Assembly (NCBI GenBank): GCA_947095535.1
Contig: OX352773.1
Location: forward strand, 38,585,398-38,649,397
Direction: 5' to 3'
Source of the DNA: Poecilobothrus nobilitatus
Lineage: Eukaryota; Arthropoda; Insecta; Diptera; Dolichopodidae
Length of the DNA: 64,000 nucleotides
Part shown: piece after piece, positions 12,302 through 23,361 of the stretch
Numbering within the stretch: the stretch's first letter is position 1
Layout of the letters: each line of letters begins with the position of its first letter
Made by a program: the position numbers and the translations under genes
Notes under the pieces: model-generated
Told to the model about the DNA's origin: nothing
Seen by the model: only the letters and a program-made list of their open reading frames with translations
The model's database searches: none

Positions 12302-15242
12302 ATAAAACAACGCGTTATTGTATAGAAGGAAAAAACAAGTAAATAAAAATCCTATTGGGATCAGTTTTTATTGAATATTAAAAAAAAAAAAAAAAAATAT
12401 CCGCATGTAATTCTGTACATTATTTATATATTATGATATAAAGGATGATTTCAATCAAAAACATTTATTTTATATTCTATTGTTTCAAATTTTATTACTC
12501 TTCTGAGAATAGTTTTCAGTTTTTATGATATTCAATCCCAAAAAACAACAAAAAAAAAATTTTATTTAAAAATTTTAAGTTACTTTAATAAAATTTTAAA
12601 GGAAGAGTTATTACAATTTCAAATGAATTTTTTAAAATAATTTATTTTTTATAGTAAGTAACATTTGGTTTAAATAACAAAAAGTACCTATATACTTATA
12701 AGTATGTATATTTTTATAAAAGAATTAAATTATTTGTTTTTTACTTATATATGTAATAGCTAATAAGTATAGTTTAGATAAACATAAAACATAAATACAT
12801 TTCGTAAATTGCGTATATATATTTACATGTTTTTTTTTTTTACCAAATTGCATCTGAAAAAATACTTTCTCAGACAAGTAAAAAATTTTCAATCAAAATA
12901 TACCTGTTCTCTAATCTTATAACACTCAAAGATTATAAAGAATTTTAAAAGTACAGAACATTCACCCTTTTAAAAAAAAAAAACTATTCTCAATTTTATA
13001 TTACATATTTTTTATTTTAAATACCCAAACAAATTTTTTAATTTGTAATACCAAAAAAAAAAAAAAACACACAAAATTGTTTCCTGAATTAAATTTTCAC
13101 CTTTAGGCACACTTCAACCATATTTTTAATAAAAAAAAAAAAAATATAAAAAATTCAAAATGCAACCAAATTTTTTTTTTACCTTACAGCAAAATTAAAA
13201 AAAAAAAAAATTATTAAACTTTACTCATTCATTAGAACACCCTATTAAAAAACAAATATATAATTTCTAACATTTAATCAAACACCTTTTTTTTTAGTTT
13301 TTCTTTAAAAAAAAAAAAAAACAAAAATTATATAAAATAATGAATAAATGCTTTAAACCTTTTCTGGCATATTACTATAACATATCTATTTGAAATGAAA
13401 TTTTAGCCTAACTTAATAAAGTCATTTAGAAAAAAAAATGTAATTCTGCTTAGATATATAGAATTTATTAATAAAACTTATTTCTTTATACCATTTTTTT
13501 TTTTTTTATAAACCTATAATCACGTAATTTAAAACTTTTCATAAATATAATCATATAGCTTAAGAGAAATATCATGTACATACCTACATACATATATACA
13601 TATATGAATATTTATTTTATTTTTTTTTTTTGATACATGAACCTCACTTCAAAGGTAGGAGGATCTCATCATTTTATCATCATCTTTAATTTTTCTAAAC
13701 CGATTATAATTTTAAATTATTCAATCCCTATAGAATCTTTTGAATCATATTTTTATACACACTGTATTAAAAAAAAACATATGCCTATATAAAATTGTAT
13801 ATCTATATACATGTACACAACTATTATACGCGCCACATCAGAATTAAATAAAATCGAATAAAAAATAAAAAAAAATAAAAATCGATTTATAATTTTCTTG
13901 TTTCTTAAATTTTTATTTTTGATTTGAAACAATCAAAAGGCATTTCTTTTACGTACAAGAAAAACATAATATATGTTATATGAAATATATCCAAAAGTTG
14001 CTTATGGGATAATTTAATATAAAGACTAAAAACATCAGTTAATGTCAGAATATTTCAGATACACCGGCCGAGCATTACACATACTCTTTTATTATACAGT
14101 GATACAAAACAGAAAAAAAAAAAAAAAAAACAACAGCAATAAAAGGAATTGTATTTATTTATACAAACATATGGTTTTCACTATTAGATTTTCAGAACTC
14201 ACCTGCCTGTTTTTTTCAAAAACAATACAACAAAAACTAAAAGAAAAACCTAAATATATCATTAACTCTACCCAAAAAAAAAAAAAAAAACCAAAAAGAA
14301 TAAAATAAAAGATAGTTATACTTAGTACGAGTTTACTATACACAATCAAGTTACAACAACTGTACCTAAATACATTTATGTATATATACAACATAATACT
14401 TTTGAATGACATGTCTGTATAGGTTTTGTCAAACATACAATCATTAGAAAAAGAAAGACTAGAGTTATAAAATTGCATTACTATACTAGTAGCTAGCAAA
14501 TATTTTATTGATTTTTTTTTAACTCTCCTTTCAGTAAAAACATTGTTAAATTTTCTTTTATATAATATATATATACATATATATATATATAAACAAAAGG
14601 TTTCTTTCTTTCTTATTTATAGTAATAAAATCTCAGGTTTCATTGCAAAACAAAAATAAAAAAGAAAATAAAATGGCAAACAGTGTGTTTCATTTTAAAC
14701 TAGAAAATCTTTCTTTTAAAACCAATAGAAAATATTTGAAAATTTTAATTCAAATTGTTATACAAATTATTAAAATTATACCGAAAATCTGTACCCAAAT
14801 ATAATAAATATTTGTTTTTTTTTAATATACCGATGTGTTCAATTAAAATTAATTCTGTTACTTTTCCGAAAAAGGAATAAGCTGATTTAAATGTTTTTTT
14901 TTTTAACTGCACCAAATCCTCACACAACACTTTGATTTCTGTACGTTAATAAATTAATATTAAAAAAATTTACGTTATATCCCACATGTGTACTTCCAGT
15001 CAAAATCATTCAATATTGCCTCAGACGCCTGTTTCCAATTGTAAACGAACATAAAAATCCACGCTACTTTAAGTTCCAATGTATAACATGTGAAAACTTT
15101 TAAGGTTCTTCGACAGTTTCCATAGCTATGAAATAGTATTTAACTATAATAAAAGGAAAAAAAATCAAAAAAAATTTTTTTAACATTTTTACTGCCATCT
15201 ATTATCGTAAATTTAAACGATAAGTAATATGTTGCAAACAAA

Positions 15243-15287
15243 GTAAATACTTTAAATTGTTTTTAGGGTAAATACTTTAAATTGTTT
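15243..15287. repeat. Tandem duplication, 25-bp period
   Basis: GTAAATACTTTAAATTGTTT occurs at 15243-15262 and again at 15268-15287, separated by TTAGG. Confidence 0.9.
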
Positions 15288-18200
15288 GTAAAAATTTAAC
15301 AAAAATTGTTCATCAGTGCGATGCAGATGGGATTTAAAATATAAATTTTTATTTTATATTCATATTGATCAACATTTGGTCAACATATTGGTCTCTTAAA
15401 ATAATTCAATGAAATTTTTCATTGATAAAAAGTACGAGAATTTAAAAGTAACTAAGTATATTGTATTTATAAGATTGATTGAAAAATTTCTCTCTTCTTA
15501 GAAGAATTTTCAGAAAAATTTATTTTGTTTTACATTAACCCACTTATATATGTATTTTTTTGAAAACTATGTATTTATTAATTTTTATCCAAAACTTGTA
15601 CCAAATAAATAATAAATAAATTCTTTCTATAAATTCTGGTGAAACCATTTAATTTTTCCTTATGAAATTTAATTTTTTTTTTTTTTTTTGTTTTTAGTTT
15701 TTCCTTATTTCAATTATTTTGTAACACTAATAAGAAACAGGTAAAAATGAATTCAATTTGTGGACAATTTGATATGATGATGACCTTTAAATATGATACG
15801 AGAAAAAAATAAACAGAATTATATTTTTTGTTATATTAAAGCCAACGCACGAATTGAATTGTATTTCTTATACAGTTATTGTTATTTTTGTTATAGTTAC
15901 TTAAAAAAAAAGTCAACATCTGCCAATATATAATTCTAACCTTTTATATAGTATATCATCTCTCTATATTAATTTAAAATTATTTATTGTAAAATATTTT
16001 CTGATATATATTTACGTATATGTAACGAATTATATTTTTGCCATCATAAATTTTCCATTAACAACCTTAATTGAGAATTGTTTTATTAATATAAACATTT
16101 CAATAGTTTACAAAATATACATTTTATGAAATTTTATGTTAAAATTTAAAAGAAAAACAAAAAAAAAAAAAAAATTTAAAATTTTTTTTTCTATAAAAAT
16201 GTGAATTGCCAACGAAAAAGTCAAAAAATAAGAAAAAAAAAAAAACTGAAACGGAAGAACTAACAAATACAATAAAGGATAATAATTAAAATTATACTGA
16301 ATTTCAGTAGGTACCAGATCAGAACCTTATGTATTGTTATAGAATACATATAGTATACATATAATATGTAAGTATAACTGTTTCTTTATAACCATTACAT
16401 TTTAGTTTGAATTTGGAAATTTTTTTTTTTGTCAATTGTTTTGTCCTCTGTCCTCTGAAAATTCATTATTATAAAGAATTCTAATTGTTTTGTTTTTATG
16501 TCCTGTTTAATTCTTCCTTGTCCTTTTTTTTTTTTGTTTTTTGTTTTGCGTATTGCGTTCTTGCTAATAATTGAAGGTATACTTTTTTTTGTTTTACATA
16601 TTTATACATATATACAATCTATATTATCTGAAGTAAAAAGAATTCATGCGTTTAATTGCAATTACAAAGGAGAAAAAATTGTTCTTTAAACATATATGTA
16701 TATAAAATATACAAGTAAATATATTTAAAAAAAGGACCAGCTGGATATACATATAAACAAATATAGATATTTATATACATCTACGTATGTCCTTTTTAGT
16801 ATTATGAAAATTTCATTATCCGTTGTTCTTTTTTGTTTTTTTTTAAATTTTTTTTTTTTGTTCCGGTTCTATGAAAATTGACTATGATGTTTTCATTAAA
16901 TTCATAATAAATTCCCTAAGGATTAAACAAAAAAAAAAAAAAATGTAACAAGATAAAAGTAAATAATAAATGTTTAAAAGAGATAGCAATATTGATATGC
17001 AATCAAATTAAAATATGTTATTATATAGATGAAGCCATTTATCTATTTTGTTTTGTTTTCGTTTTTTGCTATTTTTGTTTTTTTTTTTTGGAAATATTGT
17101 ATTTTGAGTAATTACCTTTACAATAGACTCTCGATCAATTCAATATGTATGCATACAATATACATATATATATAACCTTAACCTAGATATAGTTTATTCC
17201 ATAACTATATGAATAGAATATATACTTAAATATATATATATATATGATATGTTAATATATGGATTATATGTATATGGTATTCACAAAAATAATGGACACA
17301 ATATAATGTTGTTAGAATATCTGAGGTGTGTTCTTTAAGGTGTATATTGTATTTCTTTTTTGTTTTCGAGTACGGAGTTTTAATACATAAATGTACATTA
17401 AGCATTATTTATGTATTGTATGTATATGAAAATTTTCTGTCTGTATCAATTTAACCTTTTAAGATGAATCAAATTGATTTTATTGAATAAAACATTTTTT
17501 TTATATAGTTATGTATCTAGAGATGTATGTAATTATTGTTATATATTAAAATTAAGTGAATTGATGGTCAATTTTCGTATACTTACATAATATATATGTA
17601 TATATATATTTTTTTTTACTACAAAATAATAAAAACTTAAGAGATACTAAATTTAATCCTAAAAAGAAAGAAAAAACAATGTATGTATGTATTTATAAAA
17701 TTATTCATAGATTAGCCAAAAATTAAAAAAAAAAGTATCTAAAATTTATTGCAGAAGCTAAAGGATTTTAAAAAACAAAGTTTCAATAACATTTTACTTT
17801 TAAGTTGATTAGTTTTCTTATCCGCCAAAGAATCTTAAAAATTTCTATACCATTTTTTTTTCTTTTAAATACTAAGTATACATTTAAGATAAATTCCATG
17901 AATTTAAACTGAAGCCATCATTTCTAAAGGAAAAATTAAAATAAAAAGAAAAATTCTGGAATTTTTTAATTTGAAAAGAAGTAAAAAAAAAAAATTGAAA
18001 TTAAAAAAATACTTACATATTATAATGTACTTTGATTCTTCTTTGAATTGATGCATAAAATGACATATGGTAATTATCTCCTTCAGAGCAGAGCAAAAGA
18101 AAAAACAGACAAACAGAAGAAAAAAAAAAAAGAAGAAAAGTTGTGCAAATTCATTTATTTAAATTGCAATGACCTTAATTTATTTGTTGTTATATATTAT

Positions 18201-18778
18201 TTAATATATGTATATATATTAAATATATGTATATGATTAAATATTAATATGTTTCTTTTGATTCTTTTTATATTAAAAAGTCTTAAAGATTATGTATATA
18301 TTGTAAAAAAACAAAAAAAAGAAATTAATTATGCCGGTTTTTGGCTCCTTTTAAAATAAAAGTTAATAATTAATGATTTACTTAGTAAGAAAATATATTT
18401 TTATCGGAATTTTAAAAATTGTACAATTTTTTTTCGTTGAGAATCTAAATTATGATGAATATGATATATATATGACTTATTTGTATACATATTTGCAGAA
18501 GAATATATATATATTTCAAAAGAAAGGTTTTATATATAGGCTTATAAAAATCGCTCCTGGTGATGAAATTTTTTTTTTTTTTTCTTTTTTTTTTGATTTA
18601 GAGATCATAAAATATATATCGTTTTAATTTATATGTATATACAATGTAATGCAATGCTAAAGAGCTTAGTGTTTAATTATAATTTATTATATATTTTAAC
18701 AGAAAAAAATTTGTAAAACAGGCTAATTAAAAGAAGATTTAATTTATTATTTTTCAAAGATTAAATATAATAAGAAAC

Positions 18779-18840
18779 TACACCTGAAAAGGAAAGGTTG
18801 GTTTATTTCCTCATCACAATGTATGTGGTAGGGGCAGCAA
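18779..18840 (+). mobile_element. SINE tail fragment, copy S5
   Basis: The stretch CACCTGAAAAGGAAAGGTTG followed by TTTCCTCATCACAATGTATG matches the 3' body and tail of the SINE copies at 2144 and 49562. The tRNA-like head is absent, so this is a 5'-truncated or decayed copy, or a fragment of a partner LINE that shares the tail. Confidence 0.7.
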
Positions 18841-20714
18841 AAAGAATATATAAATAATTAAATAAAATCATTTAAATTTTTGCTTAATGCGGCACACTCA
18901 AGACATATAAAATTATTTAATCTATAGTAAAGGTCAAAAACTATTATTCTTTATTTTAATTATTAGATCTACAACTCCTACTAGCTTTTTGAATATCTTC
19001 TAATTTTAATTAAAAATTTGGTTTTTTTTTCAGATTTATTTTTTATCTTTTTTTTTTTTTTGTGCATATCTACTTATCTACTTATGATTTCATAAATTTT
19101 CTTTTGCTTTCTTTATTCTTTTGGTGGCTACCTCTGCTTTAATGCATATGTTGTTTCTAGATTTTTTAGTTTATTAAAAAAAAAGTCTAGATCTCAAAGC
19201 TGATAAAAAGCTAATGAATCACTTACAAATTTAATCATAATTATATGAATAAAAAAATATCGCATGTAACTATACATGCGAGCAATTGATGGAATTGATT
19301 AATTGATTGAAGAAAACTTCTCATGTAACTTCACATACAACTTCGCGTTATTAACTACGGGTTAAAACTATTATAAAAGAATTGAATAACTATACATATA
19401 ATTTTTAAAACTTATATCAACATTTGGACTAATTTCCTAAAGCCCATCTAATATTATATATTTAAAGCATAATATTTCGTATATGTTTATATTCCTTGTG
19501 TTGTTTGTGTCAACGTATCGTATTTTTCCCCTGTTTTTTTTTTTTGTTTATTCTTCTTTTATGTCTTCAAATTATCATCTTTTTGTTTCTCATCATACTA
19601 CTGGTTATATTTCCTTCATTTACTTGTTTTATCGGTCATTTATAATGTACCTAATAACAGTTTTTATTTTAATGATACATTGCCAAAAAAAAAAAAAAAA
19701 AAGAAGCAACAAATAATTTAGATCCCATATCGACTCGCCAAATATTAAAAAAAAAAAAACAACGAAAAAAAAATGTTTTTTTTTTTGCGATAATGATGTT
19801 TTTTCTAGATGACGTTAACTAAAGTATATTATTATAAAATATAACATATACATAAATATAATTAGGTCATCCTAAAAAAGAATAAAAAAGAAAAAAAACT
19901 TTATTTAGAATTAATTGAAGATATTGGAAATACACAATAACAACAACAAGAGCATTTTTAATCGATTGGAATATATTTACTTTACGCCTATGCCAAATTT
20001 TTTTTATTAAAAGAAATTTATAAAATATTTGTTTTTTTTATTTTTTTTTTATTGATTGAACGTATTCGAAACAACGCTTTTAAATTAAAAAATGTTTATT
20101 TTAGAATGTATTAAACTTCAATATTCTTTATAAATTTTCTTTTAATTTGGATGGAATTAAAAATAGTCTTTAAAACAAAAAAAAAACAATTTTTATATTT
20201 TAATGATAGTTTAGTAGTGGTTGCCAAGTATAATTTTCATCTTCTATATTCTCTTTTTCCATTTTATTGTTTAATAGGTCAACATATGCCTTTTTAATTA
20301 AATAATTTTTAAAGTTTTAATAAAAATATAATTAAATACAAGAAAAAAGAGAAGGGTGATATTTATTTTCATTTCGAACATATGTATGTTTTTTGTTTAG
20401 AAATTCTACATAATAGAAATGAGAAAAATTAATGATTTTGTTTTAAAGTTAATTTTTACTATATAAAATTTATATGGAATGGAAATGTTCATATCAAATG
20501 TTAAAAATTGTTAAAAAAAAATTAAACACTTCCCGCAGCACTTTTAAACCATTACAAATTATTTTAAAACTCTTTTAACTACACTGTTGATTGTATGTTA
20601 ATTCTAAGATATTCACATGAATATTATATTAATATCATATCCTGGTGACATAAAATTTAATAATATTTAAGGACATTTAAAATATCTAATTTAATTAATT
20701 TAATTAATATTTAT
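18841..20714. other. Gene-free AT-rich stretch
   Basis: No credible coding frame. It holds a perfect hairpin at 19260-19281 and a short ATTGAT-rich run just after it (19284-19310). The 77-codon frame at 19483-19716 begins MFIFLVLFVSTYRIF and is driven by T runs, ending in poly-K from an A run, so I do not call it. Confidence 0.55.
19260..19281. other. Perfect hairpin, 9-bp stem and 4-nt loop
   Basis: TCGCATGTA (19260-19268) and TACATGCGA (19273-19281) are exact reverse complements around the loop ACTA. The stem has four G-C pairs, unusual for this background. No pyrimidine run follows as a terminator. Role unknown; it could be a remnant of an element end or a structured transcript. Confidence 0.7.
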
Positions 20715-21263
20715 GTAAATTTTGGAGTAGATGGAACTCGTTGCGCCAAACCAACCAAATTTTACAGAAGTTATTGCGATAAAACTTCATCATCTTTAAT
20801 TTAATTTCAGATGTCTAGTTTTTTAAACTATTAAGATATATAACTATGGGTTATAATTTATAAGTATATAAATTTCGCAGTTACCCGAACCTGTTCTGTT
20901 AGAGTAATCAAAATTTTTCAGAAGTCGTTTCTATAGAACTTAACTTATTTTGAAAAACTTATATTGACACTGAGTTACGCTCATATTAAATAGTAGTTGT
21001 ATTACATCTAACGGTCGAACTTATTCATTTTCAATAACTAAACTATCATTTAGTTAAAAATTAAATGACAAAAATTTCAGAATCCTGCCTCCACTATTTT
21101 TTTTGTTATCGTACGGACAGACTGATGGACTCCCACCAGCTAAAAAGCCTTGGAATTCGATTCTGAGCAAGAATATAATATATTTTTTTCCATATCTATC
21201 TTGTCTCCTTTAAGGTGTATGGTAAATTTATTATATCCTTCAACTGTTTTCATACAGGTATAA
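20715..21263 (+). mobile_element. Hairpin-ended repeat of the CGGA group, copy F
   Basis: It carries a CGGACAGACTGATGGACTCC block (about 21114-21133), then roughly 100 bp later an imperfect terminal hairpin (21232-21262, TATATCCT...AGGTATA). This spacing and order match the element at 43270-44736, where a CGGA run is followed about 105 bp later by an ATACCC...GGGTAT hairpin. Internal blocks repeat the motif AAATTTT(T)CAGAAGT three times, suggesting diverged internal units. Sequence identity to the other copies is low, so this is a separate subfamily. The left end is a guess. Confidence 0.5.
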
Positions 21264-21409
21264 AAACTGAATTATGTAAAAAAAATGTATTTGAGACTTT
21301 CCATTTTCGTTTATTAACCGTAAATATAATTTTAAAAAAATTATTATAAATATAAAAAATAAAAAAAAAAAAAAAACAAATACATACCTACAATATTATA
21401 TTAAAAAAA

Positions 21410-21490
21410 TTTACGATCTGTGCGGGATTCGAACCAACATCCCTTCAAAAACATATTTTTTTATTAGTTCAGCAATTGAACTGTAAAAGA
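21410..21490 (-). other. tRNA-like fragment with B box (SINE or tRNA relic)
   Basis: The minus strand reads GGGATGTTGGTTCGAATCCC followed by GCACAGATCG. It has a perfect pol III B box GGTTCGAATCC (plus-strand 21425-21435) but no good A box. A plus-strand block at 23325-23361 (AGGGACGCTGGTTCGAATCC, then TACGCATATTC) looks like the same fragment. It is not a functional tRNA because the cloverleaf arms do not pair. Best reading: a decayed tRNA-derived element distinct from the main SINE. Confidence 0.45.
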
Positions 21491-22195
21491 AAAATTTTAT
21501 TTAATACCAAAGGTACCCACGTCCTTTTAACAATAATTTTTTAAAATAAAAATCTTTTTATCTTTTTTATGTCTTATCTAATTAATAATCATTTTTATAA
21601 TACTGGTTTTATTTAAAGACAAAGTACAAAATGAATGTATTGATAAAACAAAGTACACACCACATTTGATTAATAATTTATTCATTAGATATTATTATAG
21701 GTATTATAGGTAGATCTGCTAATAAAGCTTAAAAGCTTTATTTTTGGATTTCATAAAATAAAAAATTTAATTACATATTTAATGTATTAAATAAATTATG
21801 ATAAAAATGAATTGGAATAAAAAAAAATAATTACTCATTCCATTGATGATTAATGGATTAAAATTCATAATCTAAAGTCCATCCAAATAGCTATTAAAAA
21901 TTTATTTCATATTAAAATTTATACTTTCAATTTTACTCAATAAATAGCCATTCATAATTCGACACAAACATACACAATATATACATGTTTTATATACTGT
22001 GCTGCGTGTGCACATGTTTGTCAGCATTCACTCATAGTATTAATATAATTTTTAATATTAGGTCGTATACATTATATACATAATGTCGTATACATTTTAA
22101 TACATATTAAAAATAATAAAAATGAACAGAAAAAGATGTATAACATAATTCCAACGAAAAGTATAAAATTAACAATAAACAAATTGTGTTCAATA
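21491..22195. other. AT-rich spacer before the tRNA gene
   Basis: No coding signal. A GTCGTATACATT motif occurs twice near 22063-22100. No distinct upstream control element of the tRNA gene can be recognised; nuclear tRNA genes rely on internal A and B boxes. Confidence 0.5.
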
Positions 22196-22293
22196 CCTTC
22201 GATAGCTCAGTTGGTAGAGCGGTGGACTGTAGATGTAAAGAATTTAAATGAACAGAAATCCATAGGTCGCTGGTTCAAATCCGGCTCGAAGGA
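22196..22293 (+). tRNA. tRNA-Tyr: tRNA-Tyr(GTA), split by a 25-nt intron
   Basis: Nuclear tyrosine tRNA gene. Exon 1 is 22196-22232 and exon 2 is 22258-22293, giving a 73-nt mature body without CCA. All arms pair: acceptor CCTTCGA with TCGAAGG, D arm GCTC/GAGC, anticodon stem GTGGA/TCCAT (one G-T pair) and T arm GCTGG/CCGGC (one G-T pair); the discriminator is A. The anticodon GTA is at 22229-22231. The intron (22233-22257) sits one base 3' of the anticodon, the standard eukaryotic tRNA position, and tRNA-Tyr genes characteristically carry one. Internal A box TAGCTCAGTTGG (22203-22214) and B box GGTTCAAATCC (22272-22282) are intact, and an 18-T run starts three bases after the gene, so it should be transcribable by RNA polymerase III. 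It is the only intact gene found here; no neighbouring tRNA cluster is seen. Confidence 0.97.
22233..22257 (+). other. Intron of tRNA-Tyr
   Basis: The 25 nt between exon base 37 (G, 22232) and base 38 (A, 22258) are AT-rich, contain no T run long enough to stop pol III, and would be removed by the tRNA splicing endonuclease. The exact ends rest on the conserved position after base 37; an alternative shift by one A is possible at both edges. Confidence 0.85.
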
Positions 22294-22295
22294 AA

Positions 22296-22313
22296 TTTTT
22301 TTTTTTTTTTTTT
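22296..22313 (+). terminator. Pol III T-run terminator of tRNA-Tyr
   Basis: Eighteen consecutive T residues begin three bases after the discriminator base. Four or more T suffice for RNA polymerase III termination, so this is a strong stop. Confidence 0.9.
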
Positions 22314-23324
22314 AAACTTTTTTTTATGTATAAAGTTTTTTTTTTTGTTTTTTTTTAATAATTTTAAATTTTTAACATAAATTTTATTTTTTTAATATGA
22401 TTTTTAACTATTTTGAGTTAAAATGAAATTTTTAATATTTGAAAAAAGAACTCTACAATATTTTTAAAGAAATCAATAAAATATTTTCTCTATATTTCTT
22501 TTTTTTTACTACTCATTCATTTTGTATAATATTTATTATATGTACCTAGTCAATGAATGCCACTTTATGATTCAAATGTAAATGTTTAATTTTAATTTGT
22601 TGTTGTTATTTTTGACCTGAATGTTGTTTAAATGTTGCGTATTGTGTTATATTAATATAAACTATTTTTGTTCTTGGTCAATAATTCCGTTGTAAGCAAT
22701 TTAGTCGGCTTATTTTCTTTTATTTAAAAATATACAAACTAAATAAAATAATAAAAAATGAACGGGAACAAAAATAAAACTAATAAATTCTAAAAAAAAA
22801 AAAAAAATTAGGTTTCAATTGATAATATTGTATCGGTTAGTTCAACAGTTCAATCACATATTGAACTTTTTTGTTGTTGTTGTATTTGTAATAGTCTATA
22901 AATTCATTGATTGCTTACTATATAAGTATATTTATATATATATTTCTACAAATAACGGATTTTTATTATAGATATTGTACAAATGTGAACTATATTATTA
23001 TGTATAAAGTAATAAAGAGTTGCCAGATTATAGTATAAATATATGTATATACATTATTATTTATTTAGGGATTAGATAGAAAAAAAGGAACATTTAACAT
23101 TTTGCTTCCGGCATTAATATTAATTGATAAAATAGCTACAAAAGCTACAGAAACAGTCGTTTATATCCAAGTCAAAGTAAGAATCATAAGCAATACTTAA
23201 TTTTTTTGTTGATATTTTATTGGCATTATACAAGTGCCTTGTAATTCTTAGGAACAAAACAAAAAAAAAAAGTGAATTTGACAATCAAAAATTTTAAATT
23301 TAATGATTAAATGAAAAATTATTA

Positions 23325-23361
23325 GTGTAGGGACGCTGGTTCGAATCCTACGCATATTCAA
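23325..23361 (+). other. tRNA-like B-box fragment
   Basis: AGGGACGCTGGTTCGAATCC contains a perfect B box (23338-23348), followed by TACGCATATTC and T runs. There is no A box upstream and the T arm does not pair well, so it is not a working tRNA. It resembles the minus-strand fragment at 21410-21490 at about three-quarters of positions over 31 bases, by eye. Confidence 0.45.

Larger units (their letters stand above)
9322..18778. other. Gene-free AT-rich stretch
   Basis: Mostly A/T runs and TA-rich microsatellites (the longest at 12279-12301). It holds a copy of dispersed repeat X (9986-10095), a GC-richer island at 11244-11300 and a tandem duplication at 15243-15287. The segment 14990-15130 is less monotonous but has no open frame worth calling. 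A minus-strand CAG|GTGAGT occurs at about 14198-14206 but lacks an adjacent pyrimidine tract. The frames at 14042-14308 and 14155-14499 overlap on opposite strands and are low complexity. Confidence 0.55.

Noticed and set aside
14190..14210. Second CAG|GTGAGT, on the minus strand, as a ratchet point
   Set aside because: The donor half is perfect, but the bases just upstream on that strand are GAAAAAAACAGG rather than pyrimidines, with another AG close by. It lacks the 3' splice-site half.
14042..14499. Overlapping frames of 88 and 114 codons on opposite strands
   Set aside because: Both depend on A/T homopolymers (poly-K on one strand, poly-F on the other).
18048..18236. 62-codon ATG frame
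   Set aside because: Its middle is poly-K from an A run and the rest is AT-coded; no family features.
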